This document shows, in pieces, positions 14,272-24,701 of a stretch of DNA of 64,000 nucleotides (positions within the stretch are counted from its first letter, which is position 1; every line of letters starts with the position of its first letter). Under the pieces are notes generated by a model, which saw only the letters and a list, made by a program, of their open reading frames with translations, did not search any database and was not told where the DNA came from. The stretch lies in contig NOWV01000240.1 in the NCBI GenBank assembly GCA_003344405.1, forward strand, positions 31,614 through 95,613. The letters are read 5' to 3'. Made by a program: the position numbers and the translations under genes. Source of the stretch: Trichoplax sp. H2. Taxonomy: Eukaryota > Placozoa > Uniplacotomia > Trichoplacea.

Positions 14272-14819
14272 GGATTTACGACATTATTATGATCAATCTC
14301 GCTCTTCTACTGTTGTTGCATTAGCAATGCCAATTACCCTAAAATCCAGAAACATTTTAAAAAATTCTTCACTGTTTATTATCAAGAGTTTTTGAAATAA
14401 TATTAGTTAGATATTGTATTTAAGAAAAATACGCCAAAGTTGAAAAGTAAACAACACGGTTTCAGCCACATCTGATAAATGTATTGACTGTTGTATAATA
14501 TTAGCTAACGAATTTCTTAAATTCTGGAAAGCATTTTCAGACACTTATATTATAACATTCACATATTTTTATTGTAGTACTATAGCACTTTAAACTTTAA
14601 GTTAGTAAGATACTTTGAATTCGTAATAAATGAGCTATTAAGTGAAATATGAAAGCTTTTCAATCTGTATAAACTCCTGCCATATTGAGAAAGATAAATT
14701 AGCATATTTAAGATGGAATAATAATCTTCATAAAGTATACGATTATCATAAAGCCTTTATAATACCATTAAAAGCAATCACATTTAAAAGATAGTAAATT
14801 AAAATCAAGAAGAATTCAA
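14272..14819. other. Convergent interval between CHID1 and CE-2
   Basis: AT-rich 3' flanks of two convergent genes. It should contain both polyadenylation regions; AATAAA occurs at about 14622 on the plus strand. No coding sequence seen. Confidence 0.5.
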
Positions 14820-16899
14820 CTATAACTCATCTGATGGCCTAGGCGTATCTACTCGTGTGGTTTCTTTAATTTTTTTCGGCTTTGGTAGTATTACTTTCGT
14901 TTCTTTGGAATCTTTACTAGTTGGCGGGTATTCATAAAACTCTTCAATAAATTCCTCCTCGAAGACTGTTGGTTCTTGGAGTGCTTCCGTTAGTATTGGT
15001 ATCATACTATTCCAGAATGCAACGTTATTCGCTCGCCTTCGTTGTCGCAATTCTACGTTTTCACCAATATAGTAATAGAATTGTGTCTTGTTATCGTACG
15101 GTAGCCATTCTTTTTCAAGCGAGGGAAAAGCCGGTTTTCTACAAACAGAGAATTTAACTCATAAACTTTAATCAAATTTTATCCTTTAGTAGATGAGCAC
15201 TAACTATATATGATACGTAGTAACATGCAATTTTATTAATTAGATCATAGTTCAAACTGCTAGGGCAGATCGCTATAGTCTTCAAGAATAAAAATTAATG
15301 TCATCCCTAACAAGCTATTTTGTAGGGTTCACATTGCTACTATCGAGTCCGTAAATATTCGCATTCAACTTACCCCGCTTTAATAAAATTACCCCATAAA
15401 TTCATCTTTAATTTACTGACAATTTTATCTTTGAAAGAATATTTATCTCGAATGTGAAATGGCTGCTCGAATGGGTAACCAAATAAATACGTTAATTCCA
15501 TAGTTTTAGCAACACCTTGCTCAGGTTTAAAATAACCTGACTCTTTGGTACGAAAATCAAAGTGGTATTGATACGTAGTTACTCCAAACTTCGAAAATTG
15601 ATTAGCGGCATATGCAGCCGGGGCAATAGCATAAGCATCAGATAGACAAGCAAACAAGCTTTCCCGATATTGAGTACGATTATAAGGATGGTAATGATCT
15701 TTATACTGGAACTTAATTGCCTCTCTTATTGGATCTGCATATTGATTAAAGATGATATCAATGGATTTCTGGTAAACTTTCTCATCGATACCGCCATCAC
15801 TAATAAACTTATTAATTTCTTGCAAATAGTATAGACCTTCATCGGAAACCGTGCCGATCATAACCTCATCCAAATGGAATTCTCCTGCTTCCATTTCCAT
15901 CTTAGTATCATTTTCGAACATATTTTTATGATTTACTAAATTGAAAGGCATAAAATGCTTCAGTAAAAGTGTGCTTTGAGCTGCCATGATACGGTCAGTA
16001 GATTTCGACATTAAACATTCTAATATGACTGATTTGGTGCTATTAGGACAATTTAATTCAGTCAGCATCGTATTTAATATTTGTGTAGAACGATTTAGGT
16101 CTAAATGAGCGCCGCCAGTGGTAAGTGCAGTGCCACTCATTAAGATTGCTCTAGAGAAATAGCGTTTATAATCTGGGTTATATTTTCTCATCAAAATATG
16201 ATAGCCAACAGCCATAGCACCAGCAGAGTTACCGCCTAATGTTATTTGATTGGGATCACCACCATAATCGTCGATATTATTATATACCCACTTCAAGGCG
16301 ACCATTTGGTCTAGGAAACCTAAGTTAGGCTCAATAACGATCTCACGATTTTTGTCATCGAAACCTGTTAAAAATCCAAACGCTCCTAATCGAAAATTGA
16401 AAGTTACCACAACTATATTCTGATGCTGAGAAAGAACCTGACCTTGCCAATTAGCTCCGCTACTAAATTCGAGGGCTCCCTCGTGAACAAATAGAAAGAC
16501 TGGTAATTTTCGATCGGTTTGAATGTTCGGCGTGTAAATATTTAAATATAAGCAGTCTTCACTTTGTTGTGCTTCATCACTTCTTGGATCAACACGATGA
16601 CTAAATGGGTAGTGATTGAAAATCTGAGGACAAGAAGGTTTAAATCGTGCTAAAACCATTTCCTTTTTCCATGCTACTATCGGCTTCGGTGGTTGAAAGC
16701 GTAAATCGCCAACAGGTGGTAAGGCATAAGGTACACCTAAAAATCGATAATGCGGCTTACCAAGGACTTCTGTTTTTATGCCCTTGATAGGGCCAAGCTT
16801 AGTTTCTAATGATACAGCTGAAACCCAAGCATTATTAATGATTGATAGTAATATTAGTACTATCACGAAATTTAGATTTAACGATTTTAAAGATATCAT
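14820..16899 (-). CDS. CE-2: esterase-like protein with Lys at the catalytic His position and SDEL C-terminus
   Basis: Exons 16899-15374 and 15138-14820 join in phase 2 (GCGGG then gtaagt; gtttgtag acceptor) to about 614 aa. A signal peptide (about 1-28) precedes the core: FLGVPYALPPVGDLRF, EDCLYLNIYTP, FNFRLGAFGFL, Ser225 in GGNSAG and Glu354 in SDEG. The block that should supply His reads GVAKTMELTYLFGYP, so residue 465 is Lys. The oxyanion loop is HEGA. Classical Ser-His-Asp/Glu chemistry is therefore improbable and this is likely a pseudoenzyme. The tail has the usual VAFWNSMIPIL helix, an acidic patch (EEEFIEEFYEY), a Lys/Pro-rich linker and ends DTPRPSDEL. It has no membrane helix. SDEL resembles the KDEL-type ER retrieval signal; vertebrate liver carboxylesterases end in HIEL-like tetrapeptides. 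Function is inferred only. Confidence 0.88.
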
Positions 16900-18093
16900 A
16901 TCCGATCAACAATAATCAACATGGATAATAATTTTTATGATTACTCAATATTTTGTGAAAACGCTCGTTTTATACGGTTCTTTTCAATTACATTATACAT
17001 TACCAAAATGACTCAATGTCTCAACTTGACAATAGGGAAAAGCAAAATAGAATATGATTACGTTAAGAATAAATATGTTAATGATGAGGAGTTCAGACAC
17101 CATTGATATTATAATAACGTGACCGAAGTAACAATTCGTAGACTGCAAAAAATTGAGTCGCCATAGTGATTGGTGGGGCAATGAATGCATCGTAAGAAGA
17201 TGAAAGGTTAACACCGACTGCTACACTGAATTTGATGAGTTAGATGTTGTTATTGCTGGTATAAACGCTTTTGAAAATGTTGATTCTATTATACGAGCTG
17301 TGAGCTTATGTTTATAAAGTGTATAATCAATACTTGGGACTGAAATTTCACCTATAAAACAGGAGAGGTTATATTATGATTAAAGTTGGTCACATTCTAG
17401 TCACTCCAGTGGAGCTAATTATTACTTATTGCAAACTAAATTGTTATCAAATATCAGTAATAACAGCAATTAAATACTATAGCTTTGTAGAGTAGCGGCA
17501 ACGATTCTAATGACCACATCATACTAATGGAGCTTTAGGAAGGTTATAATTGGCGATCGTTGCATTTATGGAAAACATTGAATAAGACCTGGCTATAATG
17601 GACTTACTGATGTTAATGGAACTTGCAGTTACATTAGAATGTGCAGTTATTTACCAGGGTTAAGTTAATACATTGACAGTATTTTGATAATACCTAAGTA
17701 ATTAAATCAGGAGGTATTTTCTGAATGTGAAAGCATCAGTACTAGCGTTGAGCTTTGCAATGATTACACATAAATGATTCAAACAACATTCATTTTTATT
17801 TTAGTGAAATTAAAGTATCGTTAGCGAATATAACTTGAATAAATAAAGCCATATTAAAATAATATAATTAAATATGCACAAATAAGTTTGCGTTTTATTT
17901 GACTTAGCTATCATAGGGTTTCGATAAGAATGCAACATTATATGTAAGTTGTAGTTGGAATTATGAAATGTGTAATAAATTATTTTCCTGCGAGATTACA
18001 AGCTATGCAGTTTAAATTACGAATCATGTAAATTAGTAGTGCCTATACTTTTAGCTAAAGCTTTGATTTTAATACAATAATAGTTGGTTATTC
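16900..18093. other. Intergenic between CE-2 and CE-3
   Basis: Holds the CE-2 promoter at its left end and the CE-3 3' flank at its right. The open frames here (up to 73 codons) show no protein features. Nothing further recognised. Confidence 0.45.
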
Positions 18094-20068
18094 TTAATGT
18101 CTCTTTGGTTTACCCGATGATATAATATTAAATACAAGATAGATTACACAACCAAGAAGGGCAATCGTCGATATCTTGTAAATGTTAAAGCCGGATGGAT
18201 TAGATTGGTTAGTAGAAGAATCACCTTGTGAATCTTGCACTAATGCTTTAATTTTGGATTCCATGGCTGGTACAATTTCATTCCAGAAGACTACATCACC
18301 ATGTCGATAGTGCTGATCTACTTGTAGATCTTTGGTGATGTTTAAATAGTAGCGATTATTGACCTCATATCTCGGCCAATTCTTGCTACCAGTGGGCTTG
18401 CTGCAACAAAAATAGAAGGAATAGGAGCGTTAATATTATTTTAACATGATGAAAAGTTGATTCAGTAGTTCAACTAATTATAATTGATTACAGGGCATTA
18501 GATCAGTTCACTAAGCTATCAAAGGAATATTAGCGTAGTCGTGTTACTTACTTTCCTCGTGTAAATGAGCCCCACATTGCCATAATATTTTTACTAACAT
18601 TAACATCATTCTCATCGTATTCATCCTTAAAATAACTCGGTTTGCGTATTGGATATCCAAAGATATAAGGTACTTCCATTTGATGGCTAGCTCCAGCATG
18701 GTCAGGATAATAAAACGAATCAGCCACTCGTTGACTAAATATATACATGTATGTCGGTAAGCCATGTTCTGCAAATTTCTCGCCGCAATAAACAGCTGGT
18801 GACAGAAAATAGAAATCAGTCCACAATAAATTGGAGTAATGTCTGATAAGGATTGGATTATTAGCATCGATAGGATCACTGTAACGATGAAGGATAGTTT
18901 CAAAAACTGGCTTAGAAACATAATCGATCGAGTTTTGTGCTACAGCATCGAACACTGGTCTGGATATTCCCTTATTAATATTAGGGATTAGCAAATTAAA
19001 TAGCGTTCCATCGTCCTTTGTCAGACCAAAAATCACATTGGCTTTGTTAATTTTACCTTTATCAAGTAAAATTTTTGGATCAGCAGGAATTGTTTTACCA
19101 TCCACGATAGGTTTAAAGGGGCCCATTTTTCTTTTAATTGCAGCCCATTGAGCTTCAATAATTTGATCGACGGATAATTTTTGCAAACAAGTGGTAATTT
19201 GGTGAGATTTTTGGGATTGGTTGCATGCAGTATGATCTAGAAATCGCTGAAAGATCTCATTCGCTTCGGTATAGTCTTGATGATAGCATAAGTGCAATAA
19301 CGGAGTACCACTTTGCAAAACAGCACTACGGAATAAGCCTTGACTGGATGGTGATAATAGGTGAAATCCTATCGAAACAGCACCAGCTGAATTGCCAGCA
19401 ATGGTTACTTTAGTTTTATCGCCACCAAAGTGACGAATATTACGTTGTATCCATTTTAAGGCTATTTTTTGATCAAGTTGGCCATTATTAGCTGGCAAGA
19501 TATCACTATTTTTCTCATTTCGAGCTGTCATAAAACCTAAAGCGCCAAGGCGATAATTGATTGTCACTACTACAATATCTTCACGTGTTGATAATGTCTC
19601 GCCATGCCAATTCGCACCAGTTCCCATAATGTAGCCACCGCCATGGATCCATACTAGGACAGGCAATAAGGGACTTTTAGAATCGACTTTAGGTGTATAG
19701 ATATTTAAATAAAGGCAATCTTCGTTTTCTTTGCTTTCTGGTAATGATTTATCAAGACGATCATATATTTGTGGCACAACATAGGTCTGTGGGCAGGATG
19801 GGCTAAATTGGAGAGCATCACGAGTTGATCTCCATGATTTCTTCAATGGTATTGAATTCATAAATCTTAAGGAGCCGACTGGTGGCTCAGCATAAGGCAC
19901 TCCGAGAAAGACATGGCATTGCTTATCATCAACATTGTAAGTTTTACCCCGTACAGCTCCTTTATCCGTTTGTGCTACAACATAGCTGTCAGCACCATAT
20001 GCAATATTGAGCTGATAGAAGATTAATAATATTGTAGTAGAAGACAGTAGCCATTTCATCTTGATCAC
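18094..20068 (-). CDS. CE-3: carboxylesterase/cholinesterase-family enzyme, membrane anchored
   Basis: Exons 20068-18552 and 18400-18094 join in phase 2 (GGAAA then gtaagt; ttgcag acceptor), about 607 aa. The 151-base intron is the shortest among the single-intron members. Signal peptide about 1-25. The core has the canonical oxyanion loop HGGG (142-145), Ser227 in GNSAG, Asp353 in KDDG and His462 in GASHQMEVPYIFGYP, so of the eight it looks the most orthodox enzyme. EDCLYLNIYTP and INYRLGALGFM are intact. The second exon gives WPRYEVNNRYY, the VVFWNEIVP helix, a short polar linker and one hydrophobic segment (ISTIALLGCVIYLVFNII) followed by the tail SSGKPKRH. With a signal peptide and C-terminal helix it should be a type I surface protein with an outward esterase domain. 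Substrate unknown. Confidence 0.92.
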
Positions 20069-22471
20069 TTCTATCTCTGATTTTAAAAGAATGCCTAAAT
20101 AAAATCATAGTTCAGAAACAAGCGATTTAAATTGCCTATTTATAAAAAACAATCTTTGTTTCTAGCCCAAAATCTCAATTAATAGTATTATTTGAGTACA
20201 TTATAAATACTGTAAGATTGTTTAATTAAAAAGAATAGAAGCTCACTAACATACCGTATTATCGATTTAGTTGAGCTTAGTGCTTGCTAATTCCTAATCG
20301 AAACGACCCTTATGTGCCATACGTTTGCAAGACGAAAAGATTACAGGATAAAAATACCTTAATAGATTAGAATGTAAAACTATACTCTTACTATACTATA
20401 TGTACGGTATATGTAGCTTGTATAATGGTATTAATTATAATCCTGTCTTCAGAGCAAACTATATACTACACGTTTACTTCTATAACATGTTACAATAAAG
20501 CAGTAAAAGTACTCAGGTGAGGGCGCATGGCAGAATTTTATATATGATATCAGAAATTGAATGAGAGCTTATGTTATTTGAAGTGGGATAGTTTAAATTG
20601 AAATTTAATTTTGGAAGCTAATAGACGCCGCTTTGTCATGTAAATCAAATATCAATCAGCCAAATTGATTTATGTTGACAATTGTTTACAGATGAACAGA
20701 ATCTTCATATTAATTATACATAATAGATGATAATAGCTCAGATGAGAGATCTAACATTTGTGAATATACTATGCCTATCGACTCGTAATTTTAAACTTTA
20801 CGTCAATATTATGCTAGGAGACCTTTCTATTATTCTGAATCCATCACCTCTTATTAAAAGTATTTCTATACTAGAAGATTTCCAACAACCACGATATGGC
20901 TAGATTTAGATGTAGCACTCACTATCAACCCGGGTGCACTGATCTGTAACTCTTCATAATTATCAATCGAGTTAGCTGCATAAAAGCCACAGGTATAATT
21001 AGCTAGTTAAGCATAAGACTCGTTATTTCATCATGTATGTATTGCCTACACAAAACTACTGTAATTAGCTGAAATTACTACACGTCAGTACTATCAGGAT
21101 TGGTCAGAAAGGAGGAGCTCTTCTTCAAATCTAAATAAAGAAAGACCTGAAGGATTCTGTACCATATGGAAACATTGTGATTCATGCTTAATAAGATTAA
21201 TTTATTAATTATAACCAATGAAACTCCTGCTTTGATCAGTTATCTATAAAGGGTTGCCGAGATGAATACTACTGGTACTAACTAATGATAGGATTTTCTT
21301 GATTCTACATTAATTTAATATAGAATGCTATCGTTTAAAGTTATTTTTTTACCTGTAATGATCAATCGTTTATTCATATAATTAATCTAGATAGGGTGCA
21401 AGTTACATCCTGCATGTTCAGTCCTCTTTTAAAGCACTGTAGAATCGGTAGAAACTTAATAATCAAGGTGAGATGCCAAAACAAGCAGCTACTGCACTTA
21501 ATTCTACTGCGGTATATTACATGAAATTAAATTGTACGGTATTTTCTGCATCGAATTGATTCATTTATTTTTATGTATTAATAGAACGTTACAATTGTTT
21601 AATTAGAGATATTTGAAATTAGACAGAATTTGCTTTCGTAAATTATAAGGAACGAAATAATTTAATCAGTGAAGTAGGGAAAGTAGATAACCCTATCAGA
21701 CACTAAATTCCGTTTACAAAAGTGTAAAAGCAAACTTCAGTACTATCAAGGGATAATTTTTGATAGACTTTACTCTGAGTAGCAAAATAAGTAGCTTATG
21801 GTTAGCCAAAATATTATCGTTTACATTACGATACAGTATGCTTAATCCAATGTAAAGTATACAAGGTTATTCATCAAACAGGTTATGGATAGATTAGTAA
21901 TGTACTCTATCATGTTGGTATTCGATACTTGCGGTATACTTATGCTATTGGTTCAATTTTATTTCTATAGTGTATCTTATTTCTCTTTTACCTCTAATAT
22001 TGCAAATTGTTCGTAATTGTACTTCCAGTATCATATTAGCGTAACCAACTGTCAACGCTCAATTTTCGCCAATAGATATTTGCTATACGAGTATACGTTC
22101 GATTCATTCTCTTCCTAACGCTATTCTAATATTTCACTTCCATTTAATAGTATATCTTTTATAAATAAAGTTCTAGCACAATTAAAACTTAAATGTTTCT
22201 CCATGCTGAACTATTGCCTTTAGATAATGGCTTTAAAAGTTTTGCTAAGCTCTCTTTTTCAGGCTATTTAGTTATTTTTCTGCCGTAGCATAGCCTAAAT
22301 TTATTTAACCATGCTTGCAGTATCACATGAAATTGATCATTGGTCAGTTAGTCGCACTTTTATTTGACATAATATTTCATGTTTTAAGTTCTTAGAAGTC
22401 GTAATATTTAAGATTACTTTATAGAGTTGCATTGGAATAAGACTAGCCTTAGTTGGTACTATCTTTATACT
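20069..22471. other. Intergenic between CE-3 and CE-4, no gene seen
   Basis: About 2.4 kb of AT-rich DNA with no long open frame and no repeats that I can pick out by eye. It should contain the CE-3 promoter at its left end. Confidence 0.45.
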
Positions 22472-22723
22472 TTATTTCAGATACACTGGAATAAATTCAT
22501 CTAATTTTGGACCAAAAGCTGCTTCTAAAATTGGATCTTTTAACTTGCCATTAGTACATTTACGTATTCCTTGCACAGCATTAGAATGTTCATTAGTGAT
22601 TAGCGCTACGATATTTTTCGTTAAACAAATTCGAATTTTAGCTATGAATATTACTAAGAATAAGAACAAGTAAGGAATGAAAATTGAAATCGGGCCAGCT
22701 ACAGTAGATGTAGAGATATCCAT
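22472..22723 (-). CDS. Small open frame with one hydrophobic segment (uncertain)
   Basis: An 83-codon frame starting ATG, 118 bases downstream of the CE-4 stop on the same strand. It begins MDISTSTVAGPISIF, then a hydrophobic stretch (PYLFLFLVIFIAKIR) and a polar tail. The order short Ser/Thr stretch, membrane helix, AKIR resembles the end of CE-4 (stalk, helix, VAKIRNRP). It may be a remnant or alternative C-terminal exon from the esterase array, a real small membrane protein, or chance. No homologue is recognised. Confidence 0.2.
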   Translation of the reverse strand: MDISTSTVAGPISIFIPYLFLFLVIFIAKIRICLTKNIVALITNEHSNAVQGIRKCTNGKLKDPILEAAFGPKLDEFIPVYLK

Positions 22724-22841
22724 TGAATAACCTTATTGAATTTACTTTTTCAATTTCAAGTTATTCTGTCATTCCTTTTAAAAGTTATAGTAAAAATTTT
22801 AATATTAATGACTTCTTTCTCTAAATGATGATAGTAAATTA

Positions 22842-24701
22842 TTAAGATTTCATTGGACGATTGCGAATTTTAGCCACCATAATTCCTAAAATTAAGCTTA
22901 AAATTGCTAGGAAACAGGCTGCACCAAGTGTAATCCATAATGCCAGACGATATGTATGCAATTCTTGAAGGAGTGGCGATAATTGAGTTGTTAATGGCAA
23001 CTTAGTAGTAGGACTACTAGTTGTTGATATGGTAGCAACTGAAAGAGGTTGAGTAGCATTCAATTTTGGAATTAAATGATTCCAAAATCGCATGTTATTT
23101 GATCTTAAATGATCTCGAACGGCTGGGCTAGCAGTAAATACGTAATACTGAGAAGAGTTACCATCAAATCGTGGCCAAGCTATACCATCTAAATTGGGAG
23201 TATTAGGATCTCCGCTCCTCATGATATTCCCAAAGCGGGTCATCATATCTAGGGATACTTGGCGATCATCCAAGGTAAATTCATCTCTATCATAAGGTGG
23301 TTTCGAATATGGATAGCCAAAAACATAAGGTATCTCCATGCTGTGTGTAACACCAGTTGCTGGTTGGAAATAACCCGATTTAACTGTCCTTTGTGAAAAT
23401 TCAAAGACATATGTAGGAATACCATGGCGTGCATATTGGGTAGCACAGTAGATATTAGGAGCTAGAAATAAGAAATCGGTGTACATTTCAATAGCTAATT
23501 TATAATTCCACGTAGGTGATGTCATATTTGCCCAATGGGTATATTGGAAGACAACAGCATCTTTTGCTTTTGGAGCAAAGTTACTAAACAAAAAATTGAC
23601 CGCTCCGTCGAAATATTGTCGAGTAACTTTAAAATCGAATCCTGGTTGCAACATTAGGTATAAAGTTCCGTCATCTTTCGATGATCCAAAGGCTGTCGTA
23701 ACGTTTAAAATTTTACCTTGATCGATTAGTTCTTTGGGATCACCAGGGATTAAGCCAAAATTGCCAGTTGGTTTAAAAGCACCCGTTGTCTCATATAAAA
23801 TCCAATTTTGCTGTAATAAAATGGTAGCGTAAGGTAAACCTCTTAAACAATTCAAACTATCCTCCATGGATGTATGATTACACTTTGTCTTGTACGCTAA
23901 TCGAGTAAAAATAGAAGTTGCTTCATCTATATCAGGATAATAACCATTGGGCAATGTAACAGTGCCACTTTGTAAAATAACACTTTGAAATAATCCTTTA
24001 TTGGATGGCATTAGCATTTGAAAATTGCAACTTACGCTTCCTGCTGAATCACCAGCAAGAGTTACCTTCGTCTTATCACCGCCAAAATTAGCAATATTAT
24101 CTTGAACCCATTGCATTGCTAATCTTTGGTCGTGAAAACCTAGATTGGGCTCAACAACAGTAGTTCTAGTTTTGGGATCTATTGCCCCTAAGAAACCTAA
24201 CGCTCCTAAACGATAATTAAAGGTAACAACAACAACATTTTCTATTGCAGCCAAGGCATTTCCTTCCCAGAAACCACCTGCACCAAAGTAAAATCCTCCT
24301 TCATGAATCCATAGAAAAACTGGTAATTTTGCATTCGTGTTTGTCGTTGGAGTATAAATATTCATAAAAAGACAATCTTCTGATTGTTGAGCGCCAGGAT
24401 GATCTCTCTCTAATCGGCTAAAATTACGTACAAAGATAGTTTGAGGGCAAGATGGACCAAAATTTGTTGCATTGAGAGGATTTGTCCAAGGAGTTTTCAT
24501 TAATGTCGTTTGGGCGAAACGTCTACCTCCAATAGGTGGTTCTGCGTAAGGAATACCACGAAAAACATGCACCGCGGTACCATTATATTCAGTTTGGATG
24601 CCTTCGACTGGACCAGTTGCTGTTTGAGCAATAGTTTGACCGACATTCCCCTGAATGAAATTAAGATAAATAAAAAAAAACAAACCGAGCAATTTCTTCA
24701 T
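22842..24701 (-). CDS. CE-4: intronless carboxylesterase/cholinesterase-family protein, membrane anchored
   Basis: A single uninterrupted 619-codon frame carries everything that other members split over two exons. Signal peptide 1-22; FRGIPYAEPP near 47; EDCLFMNIYTP near 108; oxyanion loop HEGG at 133; Ser219 in GDSAG; Asp344 in KDDG; His453 in GVTHSMEIPYVFGYP; the post-core segment GDPNTPNLDGIAWPRFD; the MRFWNHLIPKL helix; a Ser/Thr/Pro-rich stalk (about 548-580); and one membrane helix (about 587-610) with tail KIRNRPMKS. The triad is complete, although HEGG departs from HGGG. The point where all other members carry a phase-2 intron falls at RSGDPN, read straight through here. It keeps the same orientation and spacing as its neighbours, so precise intron loss is more likely than an independent retrocopy. 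Confidence 0.93.
   Translation of the reverse strand: MKKLLGLFFFIYLNFIQGNVGQTIAQTATGPVEGIQTEYNGTAVHVFRGIPYAEPPIGGRRFAQTTLMKTPWTNPLNATNFGPSCPQTIFVRNFSRLERDHPGAQQSEDCLFMNIYTPTTNTNAKLPVFLWIHEGGFYFGAGGFWEGNALAAIENVVVVTFNYRLGALGFLGAIDPKTRTTVVEPNLGFHDQRLAMQWVQDNIANFGGDKTKVTLAGDSAGSVSCNFQMLMPSNKGLFQSVILQSGTVTLPNGYYPDIDEATSIFTRLAYKTKCNHTSMEDSLNCLRGLPYATILLQQNWILYETTGAFKPTGNFGLIPGDPKELIDQGKILNVTTAFGSSKDDGTLYLMLQPGFDFKVTRQYFDGAVNFLFSNFAPKAKDAVVFQYTHWANMTSPTWNYKLAIEMYTDFLFLAPNIYCATQYARHGIPTYVFEFSQRTVKSGYFQPATGVTHSMEIPYVFGYPYSKPPYDRDEFTLDDRQVSLDMMTRFGNIMRSGDPNTPNLDGIAWPRFDGNSSQYYVFTASPAVRDHLRSNNMRFWNHLIPKLNATQPLSVATISTTSSPTTKLPLTTQLSPLLQELHTYRLALWITLGAACFLAILSLILGIMVAKIRNRPMKS

Noticed and set aside
18544-18921. 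125-codon minus frame at the end of CE-3
   Set aside because: Overlaps the CE-3 first exon in another frame; the esterase frame carries the conserved His block and splices correctly.
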